DNA of 64,000 nt from Nannocystis pusilla (GTDB lineage Bacteria > Myxococcota_A > Polyangia > Nannocystales > Nannocystaceae). Of the stretch, positions 28,550 through 39,387 are shown piece by piece. The position numbers were made by a program, and so were the translations under genes. The stretch lies in assembly GCF_020073745.1 (NCBI RefSeq), contig NZ_JAIRAU010000048.1, positions 124,001 through 188,000 on the forward strand, written 5' to 3'. The notes beneath the pieces are model-generated. The model was not told the DNA's origin and did not search any database. It worked only from the letters and a program-made list of their open reading frames with translations. Position 1 is the stretch's first letter, and each line of letters begins with the position of its first letter.

Positions 28550-30145
28550 CTACCCGCGCGTGGCCTTGTCCCGCGTGTCGTAGACCTGGACGTTGTTGGG
28601 CTTGAGCCGGCCCGTGGCGTAGAGCAGGCGGGCGTTGGCGGTGCGGAGGTCGATGCGCGAGTTGACGATGCGGAGGATCGCCGTCAGCTGGTCGGCCTCG
28701 GCGTCGATGATGTCGTTGGTGGTGGCGGAGCCGGCCGCGAACAGCTCGGAGGCGACGCGGTAGGCCTCGACCGCGGACTCGAGCGTGCGGGCGCTGAGCT
28801 CGATGTCGGCGATCGCCTTGTTGCGGGCGAGGTAGGCCTGCGTGACCTCCAGGGCGATCCCGCGGCGCAGTTGCTCGACCTGGGCCACGAGTTCGCGCTT
28901 GTTGGCCTTGTACTCGCGGATCTCCGCGCGTGTGCGCAGGGCCGAGTTGAGCGAGTAGGTCAGCTGGGCGCCGACCGACCACGACCCGCGCCACTCGGGG
29001 GCCAGCGGGAAGAAGCGCTGGTTCGGGTTGGCGTAGGTGGCCTCGGCGAAGGCGTCGAGGCGGGGGAAGTAGCCGGCGCGGGTCGCCTTGATGCCGTAGT
29101 CGACCGCGCCGATGCTCTTCTCCATCGACTTGAGCTCGAGCCGCTTGCTGTGGGCCTCGCGGATCAGGCTGTCGAGGTTGCCGAGGTCGGGCATGTCGGG
29201 CGGCAGTTCGATCACGTCTTCGCCCGGGACGAGGCCGAGGTCCGGGTCGTTGAGCATGATCACCAGGCCCTGCTCGGCGGTGGTGCGGAACGCCTGCGCG
29301 TCGTTGATCGCTTGCTCGATCTGGGCGATCTGGGCGGCCAGGCGCATCACCTCGGCCTTGGTCGCGCTGCCGGCGTTGAACAGGTTCTCGACGTCGACCG
29401 CGCGGGCCTTGACGCGGCGGAGCGAGTCCTCGACGGCGACCACCGAGGCGATCGTGCGCAGCCAGTTGTAGTAGGCGAGGCGGGCGTCGGTCTCGACCTT
29501 GATGCGTTCGGCGTCGCGGGCGAGGGCGACGGCGTCGCGGCGGGTCTCGGAGCCGCGCTTGGCCGGCAGCAGCGAGAGGATGTAGTCGGAGATCGGGACC
29601 GAGAGCTGGGCCTGCAGCGAGTACGAGTTGAGCGGGATCTGGAGCTTGAACGGCGGCGCGACCACGAGGGTGAGCGGCTGGCCGGTGTTCGGGTCGACCG
29701 TGCACATCTGCGGCGAGCCCTGGGCGCACGGGCCGATGCCGATCGGGATCGGGTCGCCGTCCGCCTCGGGGCCGGTCGCGGCGCCGACGCTGTAGCCGCC
29801 GCCGAAGTTGATCGCGGCCTTGGACAGGCGGGTGTAGCCGGCCTTGCCGCTGATCTGCGGCAGGAAGGCGATCATCGTCTGATCGAGCTTGGCCGCGGCG
29901 GCCTGGATCTGGGCCTCCTTGGCGGCGACGGCCGGCGACTCGGCGACCGCCTGGACGGCGACCTTGTCGGCCGTGAGGCCGCCGGGCTGGGGGGCGAGCG
30001 CCTCGGCGAGGGGGCCCTGGCGCAGGTAGGCCTGGGCGTCGAACACGCCGGAGTCGGTGGTGGCGGCGGCGGGCGAGGGCGGCGGCGGGGGGCCCTGCGG
30101 GGCCGGAGCGGCCAGCGCCAGGGCGACGGACCAAACAAGGGACAT
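28550..30145 (-). CDS. TolC-family outer membrane efflux protein
   Basis: A 531-residue outer membrane factor expected to form a trimeric channel for the adjacent RND pump. It has a signal peptide (VWSVALALAAPAPQ), a Pro-rich start, then two repeated long helical hairpin domains typical of TolC, each with alternating coiled-coil segments (about 75-270 and 300-500). ARLLYATGRLKPN near the end is the usual family ending. It is last in the TetR-MFP-RND-TolC operon. Its start codon overlaps a CATG core of a 14-bp array. Confidence 0.88.
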   Translation of the reverse strand: MSLVWSVALALAAPAPQGPPPPPSPAAATTDSGVFDAQAYLRQGPLAEALAPQPGGLTADKVAVQAVAESPAVAAKEAQIQAAAAKLDQTMIAFLPQISGKAGYTRLSKAAINFGGGYSVGAATGPEADGDPIPIGIGPCAQGSPQMCTVDPNTGQPLTLVVAPPFKLQIPLNSYSLQAQLSVPISDYILSLLPAKRGSETRRDAVALARDAERIKVETDARLAYYNWLRTIASVVAVEDSLRRVKARAVDVENLFNAGSATKAEVMRLAAQIAQIEQAINDAQAFRTTAEQGLVIMLNDPDLGLVPGEDVIELPPDMPDLGNLDSLIREAHSKRLELKSMEKSIGAVDYGIKATRAGYFPRLDAFAEATYANPNQRFFPLAPEWRGSWSVGAQLTYSLNSALRTRAEIREYKANKRELVAQVEQLRRGIALEVTQAYLARNKAIADIELSARTLESAVEAYRVASELFAAGSATTNDIIDAEADQLTAILRIVNSRIDLRTANARLLYATGRLKPNNVQVYDTRDKATRG

Positions 30146-30192
30146 GGCTGAAGAGTCCTGTGCGAAAGAACCTGTTCGAAGAGGAAGGTGCC
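30141..30192. repeat. 14-bp phased repeat at the start codon of the TolC-like gene (3-4 units)
   Basis: Cores CATG 30145, CCTG 30159, CCTG 30173 and AAGG 30187 are exactly 14 bp apart in the 54-bp gap between the RND and TolC genes. The first core contains the start codon. Confidence 0.8.
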
Positions 30193-30199
30193 TGGCCGC

Positions 30200-33100
30200 T
30201 CACTCCGGCGGCTTGGTCACGCGGCGGAGGCGGGGGAACACGACCTCGCGCTCGATCTCGAAGTCGTCGGAGGGCGGGGGCTCGGGCTGGGCCACGAGCA
30301 CGGGCATGACCATGTCGGGGGGCGCAGCGGCCGGGGCGGCCGGGGCGGGGTCGTCGAGGGACTCGGCCGGCTTGTCGACGTCGACGCCGAAGAACTTGAA
30401 GCTGATCCAGCGCATCGAGCGGCTGGTGACCATGCGGTCGAACAGCAGGTAGACGACGGGGACGACGACGAGGGTGAGGACGGTCGAGGTGATCATGCCG
30501 CCGATGACGATGACGGCCATGGGCGCGCGGGTCTCACCGCCCTCGCCGAGGGCCAGCGCGACGGGGATCATGCCGAAGATGGTGGCGGCGGCGGTCATGA
30601 CGATGGGGCGCAGGCGGATGGTGCCGGCGCCGACCAGGGCCTCGGTGAGCACGGCGCCCTTCTCGCGCTCGCCGTTGGCGAAGTCGACGAGCAAGATGGC
30701 GGTCTTGGTGACGAGGCCCATCAGCATGATGAGGCCGATGAACGAGAAGATGTTGAGCGACATCCCGGCGAGGTAGATGCCGCCGAACGCGCCGACGACC
30801 GACAGCGGCAGCGAGACCATGATCGTGATCGGCTGGATCAGGCTGTCGAACTGGGCCGCGAGGATCATGTAGACGAGGATGATCGCCAGGGCGAGGGCGA
30901 AGATCATCGACTCGAACGACTCCTGCATGACCTCGGCGTCGCCCATGAAGCTGGTCTGCAGCTTGGTCGGCACGACCCGCTTGGCGGCGTCGATGACGAG
31001 CTGCTGTGCCTCGCCGAGGGTGGTGTCGTTGAGCGCCGCGAGCACCAGCACCTGGCGCAGGCGGTTCTGCCGCTCGATCTCGCTGGGGCCCTCGCCGCGC
31101 TCGACGCGGACCACGGCCGAGAGGTCGACGAGGCGACCGGAGGCCGAGCGGACCTTGATGTTGCTGAGCGCCTCGAAGCTCGAGCGCAGCGCCTCGGGCA
31201 TGTAGAGGATGACGTCGTAGATCTCCGAGCCCTCCTTGAGGTCGGAGATCGGGTCGCCGGCCATCAGCGAGCGCACGGTGCGGGCGATCGAGGCGATCGG
31301 GACGCTGAGGTCGGCGGCCTTGTTGCGGTCGACGGCGATCGCGACCTCGGGCTTGCCGCCGCGGTAGGAGGTGTCGAGGTCGACGAACTTGCCGGTCTCG
31401 GCGAGCTGGCCCTTGAGCGCCTCGGCGGCGGCGACGACCTCTTCCAGGTCGGTGCCGCGGATCGAGAACTGGATCGGCTGGCTGCGGAAGCCGCCGTCGT
31501 TGCCGAACGGGTCGAGCTGGTCGACCGTGAACATCGCGCCCTCGATGCCGGCGAGGCGCTCGCGCGTCCACTTCATCGCGTCCTGCTGCGAGAAGCCGCG
31601 CTCCTTGGGCCGCTGCAGGGTGACGGTGATGCGCGCGCGGTTGACCTGGCCGACGGAGCCGCCGCCGATGGTGGTGAACGTGTCCTTGATCTGCGGCAGG
31701 TTGGCGCGCAGGTCGGCGGCGACGGCCTCGGAGGTCTCGATGGTCGCCTCGAGCGCGGTGCCGGTGGGCAGCTCGACGTTGACGGCGAACTGCGACTGGT
31801 CTTCGGGCGGGAGGAACTCGGCGGGCACGCGGGTGACGAGGGCGCACGAGCCGAACAGCGACAGCAGGGCGATGAGGACGGTGGTCCACGGCCAGCGGAG
31901 GGCCCAGCGCAGCACGCCGGCGTAGCCGCGCTCGACCGCGCCGAACATCTTGTTGAAGAGGCGCGCGAACAGGCCGGGCGCGTGGCTGTGCTGCTGTCGC
32001 ATGATGCGCGACGACAGCATCGGCGTCAGCGTGAAGGAGACCAGCATCGACAGCAGCACCGCCGCCGAGACGGTGAGGCCGAACTGGAAGAAGAAGCGGC
32101 CGATGATGCCCTTCATGTAGGCGACCGGCACGAACACCGCGACGATCGACAGGGTGGTGGCGATGACGGGGAGGCCGATCTCGCTGGTGGCGTCGAGGGC
32201 GGCGCGCATGCGCGGCTTGCCCATCTCGAGGTGGCGGTAGATGTTCTCGATCACCACGATCGCGTCGTCGACGAGGATGCCGATCGACAGCGACAGCGCC
32301 AGCATGGAGATGTTGTTGAACGAGAACCCCATGTACTGCATGAACGCGAACGTCGCCACGATGCTGGTCGGGATCGCCAGCGCGGCGATGAAGGTCGCGC
32401 GGATGTCGTGCAGGAACACGAGGATGATGATGATGGTCAGGATGGCGCCGAGGATGAGGTCGAACTTGACGTCGCCGATGGCGTGCTCGACGAACACCGA
32501 GTTGTCGGTCGGCACGGCGGCGGTGATGCCCCGCCGCTCGAGCTCGGGCCGCATCTCCTCGAGGACCTCGCGGACCTGGTCGGCGAGGGCGACGACGTTG
32601 GCGCCGCTCTGCTTCTTGACGACCAGCGCGAGCGCCTGGTTGCCGTTGAGGAACGAGGCCGAGCGGGCGTCCTCGACGTCGTCGATGACCTCGGCGACGT
32701 CGCGGATCCGGACCACCGCGCCGGGCGGGCCGGGGATCAGGATGTCGGCGATCTCGGCGGCGCTCTTGACCTCGCCGCGGGTCTTCAGCGTCAGCTCGCT
32801 GGTGCCGGTCTTGATGAAGCCGGCCGGCAGCTCGAGGCTCTGCGCGCGCACGGCGTTGGCGACGTCGTCGGCGGTGAGGCCGAAGCCGGTCATGCGCGCG
32901 GGGTCGACGAGGACCTTGATCTCGCGCTCGCGGCCGCCGACGAGGTCGACGTTGCCGACGCCGGAGATCTGCTGGATCCGCTGCTTGACCTCGTCCTTGG
33001 CGATCCGCGTCATCTCGGCCGGCGGGAGGTCGCCGGCGAGCGCGATCGAGAGGATCGGCGCGGCGCCGACGTCGAACTTCTGCACCACCGGGGGGTCGAT

Positions 33101-33466
33101 GCCCTGCGGCAGGTCGCGCTCGATCGCCGAGATCTTGTCGCGCACGTCCTGCAGCGCCTGGTTGCCGTCGACCTCGAGCTCGAACTCCATCACCACCTGG
33201 GTGACGGCCTCGAGGTTGCGCGAGGTCATGCGCTTGACGCCGCTGATCGACTGCAGGGCCTCCTCGATCGGGTCGGCGACCTTGGTCTCCATCGTCTCCG
33301 GGTCGGCGCCGGGGTAGACGACGGTGGCGGTGACGACCGGGAACTCGACGTTGGGGAACAGCTCGACGCCGATGCGCGGCAAGCTGAAGAAGCCGAACAC
33401 CATGAGCGCGGCGATCAGCATCGTCGCGAAGATGGAGCGGCGGATCGATACTTCGGCGAGCAGCAT
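30200..33466 (-). CDS. RND (HAE1-type) multidrug efflux transporter
   Basis: A 1088-residue inner membrane proton-driven pump, the usual RND length. Seen: an N-terminal span (IFATMLIAALMVFGFFSLPR); the first porter loop with YPGADPETMETKV; central spans with LALSLSIGILVDDAIVVIEN carrying the proton-relay aspartates; a second half with the duplicated porter loop; and a final membrane group with GLIMLMGLVTKTAILLVDFA. A Pro/Ala-rich extension of about 60 residues follows the last span. Together with the MFP and TolC-like proteins it forms a tripartite envelope-spanning pump. The substrate cannot be told from sequence. Confidence 0.95.
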   Translation of the reverse strand: MLLAEVSIRRSIFATMLIAALMVFGFFSLPRIGVELFPNVEFPVVTATVVYPGADPETMETKVADPIEEALQSISGVKRMTSRNLEAVTQVVMEFELEVDGNQALQDVRDKISAIERDLPQGIDPPVVQKFDVGAAPILSIALAGDLPPAEMTRIAKDEVKQRIQQISGVGNVDLVGGREREIKVLVDPARMTGFGLTADDVANAVRAQSLELPAGFIKTGTSELTLKTRGEVKSAAEIADILIPGPPGAVVRIRDVAEVIDDVEDARSASFLNGNQALALVVKKQSGANVVALADQVREVLEEMRPELERRGITAAVPTDNSVFVEHAIGDVKFDLILGAILTIIIILVFLHDIRATFIAALAIPTSIVATFAFMQYMGFSFNNISMLALSLSIGILVDDAIVVIENIYRHLEMGKPRMRAALDATSEIGLPVIATTLSIVAVFVPVAYMKGIIGRFFFQFGLTVSAAVLLSMLVSFTLTPMLSSRIMRQQHSHAPGLFARLFNKMFGAVERGYAGVLRWALRWPWTTVLIALLSLFGSCALVTRVPAEFLPPEDQSQFAVNVELPTGTALEATIETSEAVAADLRANLPQIKDTFTTIGGGSVGQVNRARITVTLQRPKERGFSQQDAMKWTRERLAGIEGAMFTVDQLDPFGNDGGFRSQPIQFSIRGTDLEEVVAAAEALKGQLAETGKFVDLDTSYRGGKPEVAIAVDRNKAADLSVPIASIARTVRSLMAGDPISDLKEGSEIYDVILYMPEALRSSFEALSNIKVRSASGRLVDLSAVVRVERGEGPSEIERQNRLRQVLVLAALNDTTLGEAQQLVIDAAKRVVPTKLQTSFMGDAEVMQESFESMIFALALAIILVYMILAAQFDSLIQPITIMVSLPLSVVGAFGGIYLAGMSLNIFSFIGLIMLMGLVTKTAILLVDFANGEREKGAVLTEALVGAGTIRLRPIVMTAAATIFGMIPVALALGEGGETRAPMAVIVIGGMITSTVLTLVVVPVVYLLFDRMVTSRSMRWISFKFFGVDVDKPAESLDDPAPAAPAAAPPDMVMPVLVAQPEPPPSDDFEIEREVVFPRLRRVTKPPE

Positions 33467-33475
33467 GGCGAGACC

Positions 33476-34513
33476 TCAGTGAGTGCCGGCGGACGGCGGC
33501 GGTGGGTCGCTCTTGGCCGTCTTGCCCCGGGTCGCCTTGGCCACCTCCGCCTTGGCGTCGGGCGCGGCCTTGGCCTCGGCCGCCGGCTCCTCGCCCTCGG
33601 CGCCGGGCAGGACCGACGCCAGCGGCGGGCGCAGCTCGAGCTCGACGTACATGCCGGGGCGCAGCGTGCCGTCCTTGTTGTCGACGTCGGTGACGATCTC
33701 GATGGTGCGGGTGGCGGCGTCGACGGTCGGCTGGACGCGCACGACCTTGGCCTCGCGGGAGACGCCGAGCGCGCTGAAGTGGGCGGTGACCTGGTCGCCG
33801 ACGTGGACGAGGCGCAGGGCGGCCTCGGGGATCCGCGCCCTGACCTCGAGGACAGATTGGTCCTGGATCACGACGACGATGGTCGGCGGCATCATCGTCA
33901 CGGTCTCGCCGACGTCCTTGAACTTGTGGGCGACGAGGCCGTCGATCGGCGAGATGACGGCCGAGTCGGCGGTGCCGCGGCGGGCCATCGACAGCGCGAC
34001 CTCGGCCTGGCTGACGCCGTTCTCGGCGCTGTTGTAAGCCGACTCGGCCCGCTCGAGCACGGCCGCGGCGATGGTGCCCTTGGCGGCCAGCTGCTGCTGC
34101 CGCTCGAGCTCGCGCTTGGCGTTGTCGCGGGCGATTTGCGCGCCCTGCAGGCCGGTCTCGGCCTGGCTGACGCCGAGCCGGGTCGAGCGCGCGTCGAGGC
34201 GGAACAGCACCTGGCCCTTCTTGACCAGCTGGCCCTCCTCGACGTCGACGGTGGCGAGCGTGCCGCTCATGCGCGGGCCGAGCTCGGCCTCCTGCTTGGG
34301 CAGCGCGGTGCCGACGTAGCGCTCGATCGACAGGTCGCGCGCGCCGGCCTTGACGCCGGGCTGCGGCGCGGGCCCCTTCGACGGCGTCGGGATCGTCGGC
34401 GGCGCGCTGGCCTGCGACGACGGCAGCGTGGGCTTCTCGGCTTCTTTGGCGTCGCAGGCGGCGACGAGGAGGCCGGCGAGGACGAGGGGGATGAGCTGTG
34501 GGCGTGCGGTCAT
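33476..34513 (-). CDS. RND efflux periplasmic adaptor (membrane fusion protein), lipoprotein
   Basis: 345 residues that link the RND pump to the TolC-like channel. The signal peptide ends in a lipobox (LVAAC, Cys20). Seen: a barrel-sandwich lipoyl half (SGTLATVDVEEGQLVKKGQV), a helical hairpin (about 100-170), the second lipoyl half (SPIDGLVAHKFKDVGETV), and a beta-barrel and membrane-proximal region ending before a charged Ala/Lys tail. Its start codon overlaps the TetR stop by 4 bp (ATGA), so the two are translationally coupled. Confidence 0.92.
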   Translation of the reverse strand: MTARPQLIPLVLAGLLVAACDAKEAEKPTLPSSQASAPPTIPTPSKGPAPQPGVKAGARDLSIERYVGTALPKQEAELGPRMSGTLATVDVEEGQLVKKGQVLFRLDARSTRLGVSQAETGLQGAQIARDNAKRELERQQQLAAKGTIAAAVLERAESAYNSAENGVSQAEVALSMARRGTADSAVISPIDGLVAHKFKDVGETVTMMPPTIVVVIQDQSVLEVRARIPEAALRLVHVGDQVTAHFSALGVSREAKVVRVQPTVDAATRTIEIVTDVDNKDGTLRPGMYVELELRPPLASVLPGAEGEEPAAEAKAAPDAKAEVAKATRGKTAKSDPPPPSAGTH

Positions 34514-35178
34514 GGGGCTCTCGCGCCGTTCAGGAAGAAGTCGATCAAGGGGTCGGCCTGGTCGCGGAGGCCGGGCTCACAGCCGGTCCGCACCCAGGTG
34601 AAGATCGTCGCGTCGGTCAGGCCGCTGAGGAACACCGCCAGCTGCTCGACCGAGACGTCGCTGCGGATCAGCCCGCGCGCCGCGGCGTCGCGCAAGGTGG
34701 CGTGGCTGAGCGCGAGGTAGCGGGCGGTGTTCTCGACCATCAGCGCCTGCTCGACGCGCTTCTGCGCCCAGTCGAAGCCGCCGCCGATCGAGACGTAGAG
34801 CAGGAAGAGGGCGCCGTGCTCCTCGAGGAACGCGAACGCCTCGCGCGTGGAGGCCCGCATGCGCTCGATCGGATCCTCGAGCTGCTGGTGGACCAGAATC
34901 CGCTGGTACACCAGCTCGTGCGTCCGCTGCAGGATCGAGCGGAACACCTCTTCCTTGTTCTTGAAGTAGTTGTAGACGGTGCCCGCGGCCACGCCCGCCT
35001 CGGCGGCGATGTCGGCCATCTTCGCGTCCTGAAACCCCAGCCGCCCGAACACCCGCGTGGCCGCATCGAGGATCGCCTCGCGATACGCCGCGCGCGTCTC
35101 GGTCCGAACCACCTCGCGGACTCGCGCACCACGCGAATTGCGCGGCGCGTCGGCTCGCCCATCGACCCTGCGCGTCAC
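34510..35178 (-). CDS. TetR-family transcriptional regulator
   Basis: A 222-residue repressor candidate for the efflux operon. The N-terminal helix-turn-helix lies at about residues 40-85 (MADIAAEAGVAAGTVYNYF, a typical TetR recognition helix), and a helical ligand-binding domain follows. It uses a GTG start at 35178. As the first gene of the TetR-MFP-RND-TolC operon it probably represses its own transcription and that of the pump. A promoter with an overlapping inverted repeat lies directly upstream. Confidence 0.92.
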   Translation of the reverse strand: MTRRVDGRADAPRNSRGARVREVVRTETRAAYREAILDAATRVFGRLGFQDAKMADIAAEAGVAAGTVYNYFKNKEEVFRSILQRTHELVYQRILVHQQLEDPIERMRASTREAFAFLEEHGALFLLYVSIGGGFDWAQKRVEQALMVENTARYLALSHATLRDAAARGLIRSDVSVEQLAVFLSGLTDATIFTWVRTGCEPGLRDQADPLIDFFLNGARAP

Positions 35179-35182
35179 CGGG

Positions 35183-35214
35183 GGTTCATTGGCGTGAACC
35201 GAGATTCATGTCAA
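35183..35214 (-). promoter_or_regulatory. Efflux operon promoter with TetR operator candidate
   Basis: On the minus strand TTGACA (35209-35214) is followed after 17 bp by CAATGA (35186-35191, weak -10). A perfect inverted repeat GGTTCA-N6-TGAACC (35183-35200) covers the -10 and the spacer, where a bound TetR dimer would block polymerase. Confidence 0.6.
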
Positions 35215-35272
35215 GGTGAGATCAGTATCGATCGCGAAACGGGGCGAGTTTCGCCGAGTTGTAAGTTGGCAC

Positions 35273-35319
35273 GAAAAACCCGCGCCCTCTCGCTGCACGG
35301 GCGAGCTCTGGCGCGGGTT
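35273..35319 (-). terminator. Intrinsic terminator of the flotillin operon
   Basis: A 10-bp perfect stem (35277-35286 with 35310-35319) with an inner CTCGC/GCGAG stem is followed on the minus strand by TTTTTCG. It lies about 20 bp after the stop of the second flotillin gene. Confidence 0.8.
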
Positions 35320-35338
35320 CACGGCTTTGAATCGAAGT

Positions 35339-36618
<1,280 letters not shown>

Positions 36619-36622
<4 letters not shown>

Positions 36623-37992
36623 TGGGCACCTGCCTTTCCGGACAGGATCGCGGGCACGTCGACGCCGGTGGTCTCGCGCAGGGCGCTGAGCACCGAGGCG
36701 ACCGCGCGCGGGTAAGAGGCGGCGTAGCTCGACAGCGCGCTGCCGTCGCCCGGGTCGAGCGCGGCGACCTCACGCACCTTGAGGTTCTGGATCGGCTCGA
36801 GCACGGCGGACAACAACTCCTCGAGGTGCTGGATGACGTAGATCTCGCGCGCCTGCGGGCCCATGGTCAGCCACGCCTCGCTGGTCAGGCGCAGGACCTC
36901 GGCCACCGCGGCGCCGTTCTCGATCGTCGGCGCGGCGTCGCCCTTGGCCAGGAGGAGCCGCGCGGCGCGGTCGACCTCGGCCGGGATGATGACCTCGGCC
37001 ATCAGTCGCTTCTGCTCGAGCTCGCTGCGCACGGTCTGCAGCTCCTGCTCGGCGTTGGCGCGCGCGGTCTTGGCGGCGGCCTCGGCCTCGCGCTCGACGG
37101 CGGCGGCGCGACCCTCGAGCTCGGCGCGGATCTTGGTCAGCTCGTTGCGCTTGACCAGGATCGCCGTCTCGGCCGCGGCCTTGGCCACCTCGGCGCGCTG
37201 GTTGGCCTGGGCCTGGGCCTCGGAGATCTCCTGCTGCGCCTGGCTCTCGGCCTTCTCGGCGTCGCGCAGGACGGCGGCGATCAGCGGCCGGCCCAGCGAG
37301 TCGAGGTAACCTGTCTCATCGGCCACGTGCTGGATCTTCAGGGTGTCGAGCTGCAGGCCGAGCTTGTCGAGGTCGTCCTGGGCGCTCTTGGCCAGGTTGT
37401 TGGCGAACTCGAGCCGGTCGTGGTTGACCGCCTCGGGGGTCATCTGCGCCAGCACCTCGCGCAGCGCGCCCTCGAGGGTCTGGCGCGCGACCTGCTGGAC
37501 CTCGTTGGAGGAGCGGCCGAGGAACCGCTCGATCGCGTTGCGGATCAGACGCGGGTCGGGGCTGATCTTGACGTTGGCGATCGCGTGGATCTTGAGCGGG
37601 ATGTTGCCGGCGGAGTAGGCGTTCTGCACGTAGACGTCGATCGACATCGCCGACATGTCGAGGCGGTCGACCAGCTCGAGCACGGGGATCCGCCAGGCGC
37701 GACCCTTGCCGCAGCCGTGGTACTCGGGCGCCTGACCGACGACGCCGCGGCCGAGGATCACCAGCGGGCCGAGGTCGACGCCGTCCTTCACGCGCTTGCG
37801 GCCGGTGAAGATCAGGGCCTCGTTGGGGTGGCAGATGTGGAGGAAGTTCTTGACCAGCAGCAGCAGCAGCAGCACGCCGAGGCCGATGCCGACCGCGCCG
37901 ACGATCGCGAGCGCGGCGACGTTCTGGGTCAGGGCCTCGAAAGTAGATTCAAGCGCTGGCGCGAAGGCCAGGTACGTGAGGGGCGGGTTCAC
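36619..37992 (-). CDS. SPFH/flotillin-like membrane protein (first)
   Basis: 457 residues, a paralogue of the next gene. It has an N-terminal membrane span (LAIVGAVGIGLGVLLLLLLV), an SPFH domain starting NFLHICHPNEALIFTGRKR, a long coiled coil (about 235-360) and a C-terminal segment ending in TTGVDVPAIL. The shared GVDVP/GIDVP ending suggests recent duplication. Heteromeric assembly with the second flotillin is inferred from overlap of the genes. It lies 29 bp downstream of an NfeD-like gene. Confidence 0.85.
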
Positions 37993-38021
37993 TCGGTCCT
38001 CCGGTGGCAGGTTGACCGCGG

Positions 38022-38609
38022 TCAGATGCCCGGGGCGCGGGCGACGACGGCGGTGGTGTCGTTCATGGCGATGACGAGCGCCTCTTCACCGGAGGCGAAG
38101 CCGCGCTCCTCCTCGGTGGTGGCCAGGACGTCGACGGTCGTGCCCTTGAGCGTGAGCCGGACCTTGCCGAGGTCGCCGGCGGCGAAGCCGACCAGGACGC
38201 GGCCGCTGCGGCCGATGTAGTCGGCCGCGCTGGCCGCCGTGCTGGTCTCGCTGTGCGAGAGGTTGCGGAACACCGCGACGGTGCCCTGGCCGGTGAGGAG
38301 GCCCATGGCGAGCGCGGCGACGAGGGCGAACGCGGGGCTGTCGACCAGGTCGAGGCCGTCGAGCACGAGCCCGGTGAGGCCGAAGAAGGCGAGGAAGAAC
38401 ATCCAGAAGCGCAGCGAGAAGAAGGCGGTGAACAGCCCGGCGACGCCCCCGTGACCCTCGCCGACGCCGTGGTCGAAGTGCTGCGCCTGGGAGCTCGCGT
38501 CGCCGTCGTGGCCGGCGTCGCCGCCCGTGTCCTTATCGCCGATGAAGATCGAGCCGAGAAGGAGGACGCCGCCGAGCCCGAACGCGAACAGGTAGAGGTA
38601 GATCAGCAT
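38022..38609 (-). CDS. NfeD-like membrane protein
   Basis: 195 residues from the ATG at 38609. It has an N-terminal span (MLIYLYLFAFGLGGVLLLGS), a histidine/aspartate-rich hydrophilic loop (about 30-60), two to three further spans (about 65-125), then a beta-barrel OB-like NfeD domain (YIGRSGRVLVGFAAGDLGKV). NfeD proteins partner flotillins, and this one is first in an NfeD-flotillin-flotillin operon. A longer upstream frame to 38660 lacks conserved residues. Confidence 0.75.
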   Translation of the reverse strand: MLIYLYLFAFGLGGVLLLGSIFIGDKDTGGDAGHDGDASSQAQHFDHGVGEGHGGVAGLFTAFFSLRFWMFFLAFFGLTGLVLDGLDLVDSPAFALVAALAMGLLTGQGTVAVFRNLSHSETSTAASAADYIGRSGRVLVGFAAGDLGKVRLTLKGTTVDVLATTEEERGFASGEEALVIAMNDTTAVVARAPGI

Positions 38610-38768
38610 CGCCAGTGGGGTCGAACAGTATGCCACGCGCGGCCGGCCCATGCGCGGCACCAGGGCCCGATCGCGCGCAGGAGCACGAACGATTGCGAAG
38701 AACGACGTACATCGAACGGCCGAGTGCGGCTACGCTGTTCGTGCGTCACCGCGAGGCGCTGGAGCCAC

Positions 38769-39377
38769 ATGGCCGCCGAAACCTACTCCCTTCTCCCGCG
38801 ATCATTTTTCGCCCGCGACGCGCTCGAGGTGGCGCGCGATCTGCTGGGCAAGCTGCTGCGACGCGACGGCGTGATCGTGCGGATCACCGAGGTCGAGGCG
38901 TATCGCCACCCGAACGACAGCGCGAACCACTGCCGCTTCGGATTGACCGAGCGCAACGCGGCGATGTGGGGCCCGCCGGGGCGCGCCTACGTGTACCTCT
39001 GCTACGGGGTGCACAACATGCTCAACCTCTCGACCAACGAGGAAGGCGAGGGCGCGGCGGTGCTGATCCGCTCGGCGGAGCCGGTGCTGGGGCTGGCGGA
39101 GATCCAGCGCCGCCGCGGCGGCCTGTCGGGGCCGGGGCTGCTCACCGGGCCCGGCAAGGTCGGGCAGGCGCTGCAGCTCGACACGTCGTGGTCGCATCAC
39201 CCGGTCACCGAGCCCGGCGGGCTCGAGGCGCTCGACGCACCGCCGGTGGGCGAGATCCTCGCCGGGCCGCGCGTCGGCATCGACTTCGCGGCGCCGGCCG
39301 ACCGTGACGCCCCCTGGCGCCTGGCCGTGGCCGGCACGAAGTGGGTCAGCGCGCCGAAGGGCCTCCGACCGGTGTAG
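38769..39377 (+). CDS. mpg: 3-methyladenine DNA glycosylase, AAG/MPG family
   Basis: A 202-residue monofunctional base-excision enzyme that removes alkylated purines, hypoxanthine and ethenoadenine. Seen: LLPRSFFARDALEVARDLLG, the catalytic glutamate in ITEVEAY, GPPGRAYVYLCYGVHNMLN, VLIRSAEP and GPGKVGQALQ. The length is typical of bacterial members. The ATG at 38769 is chosen by alignment with family starts. It is followed after 10 bp by a HIT gene. Confidence 0.95.
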   Translation: MAAETYSLLPRSFFARDALEVARDLLGKLLRRDGVIVRITEVEAYRHPNDSANHCRFGLTERNAAMWGPPGRAYVYLCYGVHNMLNLSTNEEGEGAAVLIRSAEPVLGLAEIQRRRGGLSGPGLLTGPGKVGQALQLDTSWSHHPVTEPGGLEALDAPPVGEILAGPRVGIDFAAPADRDAPWRLAVAGTKWVSAPKGLRPV

Positions 39378-39387
39378 CATCCCCGCC

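Noticed and set aside
30188..34720. A 1510-residue plus-strand frame opposite the efflux genes
   Set aside because: It is rich in Arg, Asp, Gly and His with no domain, and lies opposite clear RND and MFP genes; an effect of high GC.
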